From Sulfitobacter mediterraneus (GTDB lineage Bacteria; Pseudomonadota; Alphaproteobacteria; Rhodobacterales; Rhodobacteraceae), in NCBI RefSeq assembly GCF_016801775.1, contig NZ_CP069004.1, positions 434,001 through 498,000 on the forward strand: a stretch of 64,000 nucleotides of DNA, written 5' to 3'. The translations under genes were made by a program, and so were the position numbers. Within the stretch, counting starts at the first letter, position 1, and each line of letters opens with the position of its first letter. Shown here in pieces: positions 36,501-44,695 of the stretch. A model generated the notes under the pieces. That model saw only the letters and a list, made by a program, of their open reading frames with translations. It did not search any database and was not told where the DNA came from.

Positions 36501-37695
36501 CGTCGCTGTCAAAGCCGTTTGACCACAGCTCGATGGCGTCGAAATCGGTTGCATCGGACAACGCCACAATGACGTTGCTGCCGCCAAAGCCGACAATATC
36601 AGCCATGCCGTCGCCGTTCACATCGGCGATGGCGCGGTCATGGGTATCGATGCGCCAGCCACCTGCGTTCTGGGTAAAGTCATTGATCGCCGAGGTTGCA
36701 GCCTCAAACTGGGTGCCGTCCGACTGGGCGATGTCGACGCTGCTGTCGCCAAAACCAACGATATCGGCCATACCGTCACCGTTCACATCGGCCAATGTGC
36801 GGATGTGTTCGCCATTATCCCAGCCGCCTGCGCCACTCGCAAATTGATCCGTCCAGTTTTCGGGATGAGCATGGGGATCTGGCAGGTTGCCGACCTCATA
36901 GCTGGCTTCGGTCCATGCGCGGTAGGTGTCTGAAATGATCGGATTGCCCTCCGCGTCCGTGCCATTGGCGACATGCGGGTCATGGGCAGCGTATTCGTAA
37001 AAGGTATCAAGGTTTTGCGCCGCATCTTCATCCGACAGGTTCGCGCCCAGATCGGCAGTGGCATATTCGACATAGGAAATCAGCTCATGATCGCTGCTGT
37101 AGAATTGCTGTGCCTCATAGGCAAATTGTGAGGAATTCACATGGTCCGAATGGTTGCCGCCCGCATGTTCGGAGCTGTGGTCTTGAATGAGAATGGCATC
37201 CGGCTGATGATGTTCCATGATCCCGAGCAGGAGACCGGAGACATCATCCGCAGACAGGGTATTGGCCCCATCCACACTGTCAATCAAGGCAATATCGCCA
37301 TCCCAGAGCTGTTCAAGGCTTTGCTGGTCCGTACTGGCATAGCCGGACCCGTTTGGATTGCCATCGGGCAGCCGCAGGAAATAGAGCCGGATGTCAGGGT
37401 CGCTTTCCAAATAGGAGGCGCGGACCTCAAAATCATCGGTGCCGTTGTGAAAGGTTGTGAGAGTGTCGACCCAATCATCCGCGCCCGCCATATGGCCATA
37501 GGCCGCCTTCGCACCCATTTCGCGCCCTTCCCAATAGGCGGCGTCCTGACCGGCATCACCGGCTGTCAGGTAGACTGTCGTATGCCCACCACCCGCAGAA
37601 ATACTGTTCTGGATATCGGGGTTCTGAAACAGCAGATCGTCATCAATATGAGCGACAATGGATAGTGTTGCGCCCGCCGCGTTTGAAAGAGGCAT
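33592..37695 (-). CDS. Secreted PIG-L deacetylase / FG-GAP / RTX multidomain protein
   Basis: The 1367-residue protein begins with a PIG-L (LmbE-like) zinc deacetylase domain (about 1-245; A-H-I-D-D-D near residue 15 and H-S-D-H-V). It continues with about seven FG-GAP/VCBS-type beta-propeller repeats (about 283-610; A-D-V-N-G-D-G-x-A-D-I-V-G-F-G), RTX nonapeptides (about 634-880, ending in an I-T-D-F-G-A-N...D-Q-I-D-L-S segment as in serralysin-type C-termini), more nonapeptides (about 939-972 and 1059-1116), and three copies of a cadherin-like module near 977-1050, 1124-1200 and 1246-1320. There is no Sec signal; export by a type I system is implied but its genes are not here. Confidence 0.85.
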   Translation of the reverse strand: MPLSNAAGATLSIVAHIDDDLLFQNPDIQNSISAGGGHTTVYLTAGDAGQDAAYWEGREMGAKAAYGHMAGADDWVDTLTTFHNGTDDFEVRASYLESDPDIRLYFLRLPDGNPNGSGYASTDQQSLEQLWDGDIALIDSVDGANTLSADDVSGLLLGIMEHHQPDAILIQDHSSEHAGGNHSDHVNSSQFAYEAQQFYSSDHELISYVEYATADLGANLSDEDAAQNLDTFYEYAAHDPHVANGTDAEGNPIISDTYRAWTEASYEVGNLPDPHAHPENWTDQFASGAGGWDNGEHIRTLADVNGDGMADIVGFGDSSVDIAQSDGTQFEAATSAINDFTQNAGGWRIDTHDRAIADVNGDGMADIVGFGGSNVIVALSDATDFDAIELWSNGFDSDAGWDSSRHEREVADVDGDGLADVVAFGENRVTVALSNGTEFEAGQGWSTDFGYNDGWRMDAHVRVLDDVNGDGLADIVGFGSDGVSVATSNGNGFDETELWLDEAAAGSDWNAADHTRTVADVDGDGRADIVSFGADGVYVATATGTGFNDATLWTTLMGTSDGWTNADDARSVGDVNGDGLADLVGFGAEGVQVALSTGTGFEQVDGAPLVQDFETAAYVSDSNPPEEEPDASQGTEGDDTLVGTTGDDTILALGGDDSVEGDMGDDLIDGGDGADTLRGGHGADTINGGDGDDQIEGLYGDDVITAGAGNDHVFARDEDDIVYGNDGNDTLIGGRGTDTIYGGAGDDLIAGSQLDDEIHGGDGNDLVFIGTPEGSDRIFLDDGNDILDGGSAGSGFYAEGGNGNDLMNSGVGNDTLLGGAGNDQINSGAGDDLLYAGGGSDIVTGGDGDDVFFLQDLPGSVRITDFGANGAADQIDLSEIAGFDRVEDLSTALSWVNGEMTITLPVTDGVLTVTVLSDAPLSAGDFGLTGDLVLPEVVEDTVDDGSDDDTVDGGNGDDTVGGGNGDDTVDGGTGDGPYYSLDGPDAGHFDIDTVTGEVSNKDWFTPNYAQVWDTNGDHIYEASVVEHDATGAEIGRSDLQLVVTPTEAIWRDAIDLSGGDDTVDDGNGDDTVDGGIGDDTVDGGSGDDTVDGGSGDDTVDGGNGDDTVDGGSGGDPLDGGTGAGETYVLAGTDAGHFDLDPDTGEVTNKDWFTPNYDQVWDTNGDHIYEVSVLGLDANGEEISASHFELVVTPTDTFWQVGDAPDGDGGDTDPGDEPGTGDDIDPDGGTGGDTGGDNGGGTDEAVLRFALEGPDAGHFNVDNDTGEISNKSWFTPSYDQLWDTNGDHIYDVSVVEFDEAGDEIGRDALQLVVTQTDSFWQDAPALATGPEEMTGEEIMAALALPESADDSLIPPDDPDEMEDPLLGF
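33738..34765 (-). repeat. Three copies of a 75-residue cadherin-like module
   Basis: Copies lie at about 33738-33960, 34099-34326 and 34546-34765. All encode D-A-G-H-F-x-x-D...T-G-E-x-x-N-K-x-W-F-T-P-x-Y-x-Q-x-W-D-T-N-G-D-H-I-Y and are nearly identical at the DNA level in the N-G-D-H-I-Y part, which points to recent duplication. Confidence 0.8.
34362..34520 (-). repeat. 27-bp tandem repeats encoding RTX nonapeptides
   Basis: About six 27-bp units encode G-D-D-T-V-D-G-G-x. The RTX motif binds Ca2+ in parallel beta-rolls. Differences between units are mainly silent third-position changes, so the array has expanded recently. Not a CRISPR: there are no spacers and the reading frame is kept. Confidence 0.85.
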
Positions 37696-37974
37696 CGGGT
37701 GGTCTCACAGTTCTATTTGGTCCTAAACAAGGCAGAGAATGCCCGTAAAAATGGCCACCTGGCAACGCCTGAGAACAGCGCTATATTAGATTAAATATAA
37801 TTAAAACAATGCATTAGTTTGAGGTTTGTAAAAGTGCCTTCCGCCAAATAAGCGCTAAATAAGGCGGACGCCATGCGCCCTTGGGGGACAATGATCAGAG
37901 ATATTCGCAATTGTTTCGATTCAATCACCGGATGAATCCGCAAATGGGCCGAATCAATCGCCGTAAATGCGTCC
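37696..37974. other. Intergenic region between RTX gene and kinase gene
   Basis: AT-richer than flanking genes, with runs such as TTAGATTAAATATAATTAAAA near 37785-37805, probably the promoter of the RTX gene. No gene is supported here. Confidence 0.45.
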
Positions 37975-38589
37975 TTAAGCCGATTTAAGGCGGATATCGG
38001 GAACAATCGATTGCGCCATGACCGTTTGAGCATTGGGCAGATCATTTGATGCGGCGCGATCTTGCGCCTGTTGCGGGGTCAGGTCATGGTCTGTCCAGCG
38101 GCGCACCAGCCGCCTGCGCAATTCATCTGGCGGAACATCCAAGAGCACCGTCAGATCCCACATTTCGTGCATTTCGCGCCAACCGGGCGTGTCCAACAAC
38201 AGATAATTGCCTTCCACAAGGATGATATCGGCTGTGGCCGGGATCAACGCGCCATCTGGCACCACGGCATCGGCACCGCGGTCAAAAACCGGCACCGACA
38301 CCGCGCCTCCACGCGCGACCTCTTGCAACACCCGCAGCATTGCGCCTGTGTCAAAGGTGTCTGGCGCCCCCTTCCGGTGCAGGCGGCCGCGCGCCGTAAG
38401 GATGTCATTGTCCTGATGAAACCCATCCATCGGAACGATCGCACTGCCCGGTATCCGCTTGGCCAGTTCCGCAACGATGGTGGATTTGCCTGACCCCGGC
38501 GCACCGGCGATTGCGATCATGCGGCGTGTCCTGCCATCACTGAGCGCCGCGATTTGGCCTGCCAGTTGCGTGACATGCGGCTGGGTCAT
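37975..38589 (-). CDS. Nucleoside/sugar-kinase-like P-loop protein (FrcK-like)
   Basis: The 204-residue protein has a P-loop A-G-A-P-G-S-G-K-S-T-I and M-D-G-F-H-Q-D-N-D, features of the pantothenate kinase/uridine kinase superfamily, and matches the type of small kinase-like protein encoded with fructose-type ABC systems. The reaction is not proven. The start at 38589 overlaps the fructokinase stop by 4 bases (ATGA), so it is the last gene of the polyol operon. Confidence 0.8.
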   Translation of the reverse strand: MTQPHVTQLAGQIAALSDGRTRRMIAIAGAPGSGKSTIVAELAKRIPGSAIVPMDGFHQDNDILTARGRLHRKGAPDTFDTGAMLRVLQEVARGGAVSVPVFDRGADAVVPDGALIPATADIILVEGNYLLLDTPGWREMHEMWDLTVLLDVPPDELRRRLVRRWTDHDLTPQQAQDRAASNDLPNAQTVMAQSIVPDIRLKSA

Positions 38590-39521
38590 TCCGAAAGATC
38601 CAGTTCCGATGCCCAAGGCGGATTTGCACCGGCCCGCGAGACAGTCACAGCCGCCGCGCGTGCGCCCAGCGTGAGGGCGGGGCGCAATTGTGGAACCTGT
38701 GCTGCAGCCAGGCTGGCCTTGTTCAACAGGCCCAAACGGTCCAGACCCAGCATCAAACCGGCGTTAAAGGTATCGCCCGCACCAACGGTGTCGACCACTT
38801 GCGCGGATAATGCCGGGCTGTCCAACTGGGCGGTGCGGCTCACCACAGTAGCGCCCTTGTCGCCTTTGGTTACCACGACAAACTGCGGTCCGGCCTCGCA
38901 CAACCGGCGGGCGCGATCCGTGAGCGATCCGCCACCTTGGTCGATCCAGTCCAGATCTTCGTCGGACACCTTGACGATGTCGCTTTTTGCGATCATTCGC
39001 GCCAGCCGCGCACGAAAGGCCGGTTCATCTGTGATGAACCCCGGACGGATATTGGGATCCAGCACAATGGTGTTGCGGCCTGCCGCCTGCGCCATCAGCG
39101 CCTCATAGGCGGTGGCCGCAGGTTCCGCGACCAAGCTGATCCCGCCAAAATACAGGGCGGTGAGATCGTCCGGCAGGGCGGGCATGTCCGCCGCTGCAAA
39201 TGCGGAACCGGCAGAGTTCTCATCATAGAAGGAATAAACCGCCTTGCCCTCTGTCAGGTGCACAATCGCCAAAGTGGTCAGTCGATCCGAGCGGATCAGG
39301 TGATCCGTCTTGACGTTATTGGCCCGCAGCGAGGCAACCAACATCTCACCAAATCCGTCAGTGGACACCCCGCTGAGCAGTGCTGCATCCGCGCCAAGGC
39401 GGCCCAGTGCGATAGCGGTGTTAAAGATCGCGCCGCCCGTATGCGGGGCGTAGGCCATGCCGCCCGATGCGGTGGGTGTCGGGATCATGTCGATCAGGGC
39501 TTCGCCGCAACACAGTATCAT
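38586..39521 (-). CDS. PfkB-family carbohydrate kinase (probable fructokinase)
   Basis: A 311-residue ribokinase-fold sugar kinase with the catalytic G-A-G-D-T-F-N-A-G-L motif and N-terminal G-E-A-L-I-D-M-I-P and G-G-A-I-F-N-T-A-I-A-L-G-R-L-G motifs. Within a mannitol/sorbitol locus the obvious substrate is fructose, the product of both dehydrogenases, giving fructose-6-phosphate. It is 3 bases downstream of the mannitol dehydrogenase gene. Confidence 0.9.
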   Translation of the reverse strand: MILCCGEALIDMIPTPTASGGMAYAPHTGGAIFNTAIALGRLGADAALLSGVSTDGFGEMLVASLRANNVKTDHLIRSDRLTTLAIVHLTEGKAVYSFYDENSAGSAFAAADMPALPDDLTALYFGGISLVAEPAATAYEALMAQAAGRNTIVLDPNIRPGFITDEPAFRARLARMIAKSDIVKVSDEDLDWIDQGGGSLTDRARRLCEAGPQFVVVTKGDKGATVVSRTAQLDSPALSAQVVDTVGAGDTFNAGLMLGLDRLGLLNKASLAAAQVPQLRPALTLGARAAAVTVSRAGANPPWASELDLSE

Positions 39522-39524
39522 CGC

Positions 39525-41021
39525 TCAAAGGTCCAGATATTGGGTCAAGGTTGCCTCAACGCCGTCTGAATGCAGCAGCTTCATCCAGCCGGAGAAGGCT
39601 GCTGCAAAAGCCGTGGCTGACGACAGATCACCATAGATCTGCCTTTGCGCCAACCAAAGGTCAGGTTCGACAGCCGCCTGCTTGGCCAGCTCGGTCAGCG
39701 CCTGCCAATTGGGATCATTGGCTTCAATCGATGTCCCATCCTCGCGGGTTCCAAGGCAATACCGCGCCCAGATGGCCGAAACCAGTGCCAGACCGGACAC
39801 CGGCGTGCCTGCGGCCAGACCGTCGCGTGCCGATGGCAGAATAAACCCCGGCTGGCGGCTTGACCCGTCATAGGCCACCCGCCGCGTGGTGTCGCGGATC
39901 TCGGGATTGGCAAAACGGCGGTCGATCAGATCGAGATAGGCGAGGGGGGTCATGCCGGGCACATCAGCCACATGGGGCGCGATCTCTTGCTGAATGATCT
40001 TGCGCAGGGTTTGACGGATCAGCGGATGATCCATCGTCTGGGCGATGGTTTCGATGCCCAGCAGATCTCCTGCGGCGGCGATGATCTGATGCCCACCATT
40101 AAGTATGCGCAGCTTCATCGCTTCAAACTGGTGTACGTCGTCGCAAAAGGTCGCGCCGGCCTCTTCGAGTGGCGGACGCCCGGCGCAGAAATCATCCTCG
40201 ATCACCCATTGGCGAAAGTTCTCATGGGTCACTGGCGCGGCATCGTCTATGCCAAAACGGTTGGCCAGCGCCCGTTCGGCTGTACCGGTGGCCGGAACGA
40301 TGCAATCGACCATAGAATTGGGGAAACTGCACTCTGCCGCGATCCAGTCTGCCAGCGCCGGATCGGACATCCGCGCCAGGGACAGCACCGTCTGGCGCAG
40401 CACATCGCCGTTGCTTTGCAGATTGTCGCAGCTCATCACCGTGAAGGGGCCGGTCCCTTGGACGCGGCGCAGGCCAAGCGCGGCGATGATCGCGCCAAAG
40501 GCGGTGCGCGGGCTGCCGGGATGGGCGGCGTCATGCGTGATGTCGGCATGGCCTGCGTCGAAGCCGCCAGACGCCGGATCGACGTAATAGCCCCCCTCGG
40601 TCACGGTGAGCGACACAATGCGGATTTCCGGATCGGCCATCTGTGCGATCAACGGCGCGTTGTCCGCGGCCACAGGCAGAAAAGCTATCATCGCGCCCGA
40701 TACTTCTGCGGACATGCCCGCGGGGTCCAGTTCAATCAGCGTGGTCAGGCAATCCTGCCCCAACAGGCGGCTGCGCTGGGCGCTGTCGGCCGCCCGCACA
40801 CCTGCGCCGATGATGGCCCAATCCTGCGCTTTTCCCATTTGCATCAACCGATGCAGATACCACGCCTGATGGGCGCGGTGGAAATTGCCCAGACCGATAT
40901 GCACAATACCTGCGGTGAGGGCTTGGCGGTTGTAGGTTGGTCGCGCAACACCGCCGGGCAGCACGCTGAGGGTCTGATCGCTCAGCCGGACCAGACCATT
41001 GCCGTTTGCACCATCTGCCAT
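39525..41021 (-). CDS. mtlK: Mannitol 2-dehydrogenase (long-chain polyol dehydrogenase)
   Basis: This 498-residue NAD-dependent long-chain polyol dehydrogenase oxidises mannitol to fructose. It has the G-L-G-N-F-H-R-A-H-Q segment at the N-terminus and the catalytic K-x-x-x-x-N-x-x-H motif in K-L-R-I-L-N-G-G-H. The ATG at 41021 overlaps the smoS stop (TGATG); an ATG four codons earlier (41033) is an alternative. Context: smoS upstream, fructokinase downstream. Confidence 0.93.
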   Translation of the reverse strand: MADGANGNGLVRLSDQTLSVLPGGVARPTYNRQALTAGIVHIGLGNFHRAHQAWYLHRLMQMGKAQDWAIIGAGVRAADSAQRSRLLGQDCLTTLIELDPAGMSAEVSGAMIAFLPVAADNAPLIAQMADPEIRIVSLTVTEGGYYVDPASGGFDAGHADITHDAAHPGSPRTAFGAIIAALGLRRVQGTGPFTVMSCDNLQSNGDVLRQTVLSLARMSDPALADWIAAECSFPNSMVDCIVPATGTAERALANRFGIDDAAPVTHENFRQWVIEDDFCAGRPPLEEAGATFCDDVHQFEAMKLRILNGGHQIIAAAGDLLGIETIAQTMDHPLIRQTLRKIIQQEIAPHVADVPGMTPLAYLDLIDRRFANPEIRDTTRRVAYDGSSRQPGFILPSARDGLAAGTPVSGLALVSAIWARYCLGTREDGTSIEANDPNWQALTELAKQAAVEPDLWLAQRQIYGDLSSATAFAAAFSGWMKLLHSDGVEATLTQYLDL

Positions 41022-41794
41022 CAGCTCATCCATTGACCGCCATCGACGTTGTAGCATTGCGCCACCACGTACTCCGCCTCGTCACTGGCCAAAAAGACCG
41101 CCATACCTGTCAAATCCTCTGCGCGGCCCATCCGGCCGTATGGCACGCTTGCCGCGACCTCTTGTTTCTTCTGGCCCGGTGCCTTGCCCTCGTATTTGGC
41201 AAAGAACGCATCGACCCCGTCCCAATGTTCGCCGTCCACCACACCGGGAGCGATGGCATTGACGTTGATGCCGTGTTTGATCAGATCGAGCCCTGCCGAC
41301 TGCGTCAGACTGATCACCGCAGCCTTGGTTGCGCAGTAGATTGCGACCAATGGCTCTCCGCGGCGACCGGCCTGACTGGCCATGTTGATGATCCGGCCCT
41401 TGGTGCCACATTCGATCATGTGGCGGGCCACGGCCTGTAGCGTAAACAGCGTGCCACCCACGTTGATGTCGAAAACCCGCGCATAATCGGCGCGGTCAAT
41501 TTCGACTACGGGTGCTGCGGTAAAGAGCGCGGCGTTGTTGATCAGAATGTCGATCTGCCCAAAGTCATCGGTGACCTGTGCCACGGCGCGGTCGATGCTG
41601 GCCTGATCGGTCACATCCATCTGCACCGCAATCGCCGCATCGCCCAATCCGGTGGCGGCGGTCTGGGCGCGGTCAATGTCGATGTCCGCAATGGCCACAC
41701 GCGCCCCTTCAGCCACGTAAGCCTTGGCAAAGGCCAGACCGATCCCGCGCGCCGCACCCGTGATCAGGGCGTTCTTACCGGCCAGCCGTGTCAT
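41021..41794 (-). CDS. smoS: Sorbitol dehydrogenase (SDR family)
   Basis: A 257-residue short-chain dehydrogenase with the [10 protein letters not shown] cofactor loop, N-N-A-A, and catalytic Y-C-A-T-K. It ends V-D-G-G-Q-W-M-S, as do Rhodobacter-type SmoS L-iditol/sorbitol dehydrogenases. It turns sorbitol into fructose. Its start overlaps the smoK stop by 4 bases. Confidence 0.9.
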   Translation of the reverse strand: MTRLAGKNALITGAARGIGLAFAKAYVAEGARVAIADIDIDRAQTAATGLGDAAIAVQMDVTDQASIDRAVAQVTDDFGQIDILINNAALFTAAPVVEIDRADYARVFDINVGGTLFTLQAVARHMIECGTKGRIINMASQAGRRGEPLVAIYCATKAAVISLTQSAGLDLIKHGINVNAIAPGVVDGEHWDGVDAFFAKYEGKAPGQKKQEVAASVPYGRMGRAEDLTGMAVFLASDEAEYVVAQCYNVDGGQWMS

Positions 41795-42795
41795 GCGATG
41801 CGCAACCCCTGCGCGTCAAAGCGGTGCATCACATCTTCGCGCGGGGTCAGATGTACGGTATCCCCATGGCGAAACCCGACCTCGCCGCCCGCACGCACCG
41901 TGATGGTTTCAGCCAGACCCGTGTCATGGATATGAAAGAACGTGTCAGAGCCCAGATGCTCGGACACGCCCACAACACCTTTCCAAGCACCTTCCTTGTC
42001 GGAGACCGTGATATGTTCGGGGCGAATACCGATGGTTGTGGCATCACGCTTGGCTGCCTCCGGTCCGCTGATCAGGTTCATGGTGGGCGAGCCGATAAAG
42101 CCTGCCACAAAGAGGTTGCGGGGATTGTGATACAGCTCAAGCGGGCTGCCGACCTGTTCGATATGGCCTGCCCGTAGCACCACGATCTTGTCCGCCATGG
42201 TCATCGCTTCGACCTGATCGTGGGTCACGTAAACCATCGTGGTGGCAAGTTTTTTGTGCAGCTCGGAGATTTCCATGCGCATCCCGACCCGAAGGGCCGC
42301 GTCAAGGTTGGACAAAGGCTCATCAAACAGAAACGCCGAAGGTTCGCGCACAATGGCGCGGCCGATGGCAACACGCTGGCGCTGGCCACCGGACAACTGG
42401 CCGGGCTTGCGATCCAGATAATCGGCGAGGTTCAGAACCGCCGCCGCCTGTTCGACGCGGCGGTCCTGTTCGGCCTTGTCCAGCTTGGCCATGCGCAGCG
42501 GAAAGGCGATGTTCTTGCGCACCGACATATGCGGATAGAGCGCATAGGACTGAAACACCATCGCAAGACCGCGCTTGGACGGCGGCACGTTGGTGGCATC
42601 GGTGCCGTCAATCCGGATCTGCCCCGAGGTGATATCCTCAAGACCTGCGATCAGTCGCAGCAAGGTGGATTTGCCGCAACCGGACGGGCCGACAAAAACG
42701 GTAAACTCACCGTCTTCGATGGTCAGGTCCAAGGGTGGAATAACTTCGACATCGCCAAAGCTTTTCGTGACTTTGTCCAGTGTGATACGTCCCAT
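41791..42795 (-). CDS. smoK: Polyol ABC transporter ATP-binding protein
   Basis: The 334-residue ATPase is of the MalK/UgpC group: Walker [10 protein letters not shown], signature [12 protein letters not shown], Walker [10 protein letters not shown], and a TOBE regulatory domain (about 235-334). It energises the SmoEFG transporter. Gap to smoG is 17 bases. Confidence 0.95.
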   Translation of the reverse strand: MGRITLDKVTKSFGDVEVIPPLDLTIEDGEFTVFVGPSGCGKSTLLRLIAGLEDITSGQIRIDGTDATNVPPSKRGLAMVFQSYALYPHMSVRKNIAFPLRMAKLDKAEQDRRVEQAAAVLNLADYLDRKPGQLSGGQRQRVAIGRAIVREPSAFLFDEPLSNLDAALRVGMRMEISELHKKLATTMVYVTHDQVEAMTMADKIVVLRAGHIEQVGSPLELYHNPRNLFVAGFIGSPTMNLISGPEAAKRDATTIGIRPEHITVSDKEGAWKGVVGVSEHLGSDTFFHIHDTGLAETITVRAGGEVGFRHGDTVHLTPREDVMHRFDAQGLRIA

Positions 42796-42812
42796 AATCT
42801 TTGGTTCCTGTC

Positions 42813-43643
42813 TTATTTCACGGCGCCGAAGGTCAGACCGCGCACCAGTTGTTTTTGGCTGAACCAGCCCAGAACAAGGATGGGTGCGATCGCCATTGTC
42901 GATGCGGCGGAGAGTTTGGCGTAGAAAAGCCCTTCAGGGCTGGAGTAGCTGGCGATGAACGCGGTCAGCGGTGCGGCCTTCGCGGCGGTCAGGTTGAGTG
43001 TCCAGAACGCCTCGTTCCAGGCCAGGATGAAGTTCAGCAGCAAGGTTGACGCAATGCCGGGGATGGCCATGGGCGTCAGCACATAGAGGATCTCTTCGCG
43101 CAGGGTGGCACCGTCCATGCGGGCCGCCTCAAGAATCTCGCCGGGAATTTCGCGGAAATAGGTGTAAAGCATCCAGACGATGATCGGCAGGTTGATCAGC
43201 ATCAGCACAATCACCAGACCCAGACGGCTGTCGAGCAGGCCAAACTGGATGAAGATCAGGTAGATCGGATACAAAACCCCAACCGCCGGCAACATCTTGG
43301 TGGAGAGCATCCACAGCAGGATATCCTTGGTCCGCTTGGAGGGCACAAAGGCCATCGACCACGCGGCGGGAATGGCAATCATCACGCCCAGAATGGTGGA
43401 ACCGCCCGCGATGAACACAGAGTTCCACAAGAACCGCATATAGTTGGAGCGTTCCTGCACCACGGTGTAATTCTCAAGCGTCCAGTCAAAGAACAGGAAC
43501 AGCGGCGGGTCGTTGATCGCCTGCGCCTCGGTTTTGAAGCTGGTCAGGATGGTCCAGAGGATCGGAAAGAAGATCAGCAAACCAACGGCCCAAGCCACTG
43601 CAGTGTTGATCGCCTTGCGTTGTGAGGTGACAGAGCGGGCCAT
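42813..43643 (-). CDS. smoG: Polyol ABC transporter permease
   Basis: A 276-residue MalG-type inner-membrane permease with six helices and the EAA loop [14 protein letters not shown], which contacts the ATPase. It follows smoF by 66 bases. Confidence 0.93.
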   Translation of the reverse strand: MARSVTSQRKAINTAVAWAVGLLIFFPILWTILTSFKTEAQAINDPPLFLFFDWTLENYTVVQERSNYMRFLWNSVFIAGGSTILGVMIAIPAAWSMAFVPSKRTKDILLWMLSTKMLPAVGVLYPIYLIFIQFGLLDSRLGLVIVLMLINLPIIVWMLYTYFREIPGEILEAARMDGATLREEILYVLTPMAIPGIASTLLLNFILAWNEAFWTLNLTAAKAAPLTAFIASYSSPEGLFYAKLSAASTMAIAPILVLGWFSQKQLVRGLTFGAVK

Positions 43644-43709
43644 CAGACAGTCCTTTGGTTGAAAAAGCTGCGGGGCGAGGTGCCGTAACGGGCGGGGGTG
43701 CGGTGTGGA

Positions 43710-44576
43710 TCAAGCATCGAGGTTCTTCCCCACAATCCGCATCAAGAAGATAGCGACGATATTAGCGAGGATGATTGCATAGACGCCGCCTGCCGATCCC
43801 AGGCCAACGTTCTGGCTTTCCAGCACCCGCTGGAAGATCAGGTAGGTCAGGGTTTTTGATCCGAAGGCACCGCCGGTGGTCACGAAAATCTCGGCGAATA
43901 TCGACAGAAGGAAAATCGTCTGGATCAGCACGACAATGGTGATTGCACGCGCCAGATGCGGCAGGATGATGAACCAGAACCGCTTGAGATGCGGTGCGCC
44001 GTCCATTTCGGCGGCTTCCAACTGTTCACTGTCCAGCGATTGAATCGCGGTGAGCAGGATCAGCGTCGCGAAAGGCAGCCATTGCCAGCTGACGATCAGG
44101 ATGATCGAGGGCAGGGAGGCCTGCGACAGCCACGAGACCGGATCGGCCCCGAAAAATTTCCAAAGATGCGCAAACAGACCGTTGGTGGGGTCCATAAAGA
44201 TGTTCTTCCACACCAGCGCAGATACGGTGGGCATCACGAAGAACGGTGCAATCACGAGGATACGGACAACGCCTTGCCCCCACATCGGCTGGTCCAGCAA
44301 CATCGCCAGCAACACGCCAAGGCAAACGGTGATCACCAGAACAGAACCCACGATGATGAGGGTGGCCTGTACACTGGGCCAAAAGGCGCTGGAACTGACG
44401 AAACGGGTGTAATTGTCAAACCCGGCCCATCCCAGATCACCGCCGCGCAGGGGCAGGTATTTGCGGAACGAGAACCAAAGCGTCATGGTCAGGGGCACCA
44501 ACATCCAGCCCAAAAGCAGGATCACAGCAGGGGCCATCATTACGCGGGCGGCGGATCTGGATGCTTTGGTGGCCAT
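43710..44576 (-). CDS. smoF: Polyol ABC transporter permease
   Basis: A 288-residue MalF-type permease with six helices and the EAA loop E-A-A-E-M-D-G-A-P-H-L-K-R-F. It is separated from smoE by 119 bases that contain a strong hairpin (44651-44677). Confidence 0.93.
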   Translation of the reverse strand: MATKASRSAARVMMAPAVILLLGWMLVPLTMTLWFSFRKYLPLRGGDLGWAGFDNYTRFVSSSAFWPSVQATLIIVGSVLVITVCLGVLLAMLLDQPMWGQGVVRILVIAPFFVMPTVSALVWKNIFMDPTNGLFAHLWKFFGADPVSWLSQASLPSIILIVSWQWLPFATLILLTAIQSLDSEQLEAAEMDGAPHLKRFWFIILPHLARAITIVVLIQTIFLLSIFAEIFVTTGGAFGSKTLTYLIFQRVLESQNVGLGSAGGVYAIILANIVAIFLMRIVGKNLDA

Positions 44577-44650
44577 TTTGGATACACCTTTCTCGGGGGC
44601 GGACTTGCCGCCAGAATAAGATCAGAGTGAATGAAAAGGTCGTCTGGGTG

Positions 44651-44677
44651 AAGGGCGGCGACCGGGCCGCCGCCCTT
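44651..44677 (-). terminator. Intra-operon hairpin between smoE and smoF
   Basis: AAGGGCGGCG and CGCCGCCCTT form a perfect 10-bp stem with a 7-base loop right after the smoE stop. The absence of a T-run suggests it stabilises the smoE 3' end or partially attenuates the operon so that binding protein exceeds permease. Confidence 0.7.
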
Positions 44678-44695
44678 ACTGGATGTCAGCGCGGC

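Noticed and set aside
37791-38045. 84-residue minus-strand ORF
   Set aside because: It overlaps the end of the kinase gene in another frame and lies in AT-rich promoter DNA.
39972-41036. 354-residue forward ORF opposite mannitol dehydrogenase
   Set aside because: Antisense shadow of mtlK with no recognisable motif.
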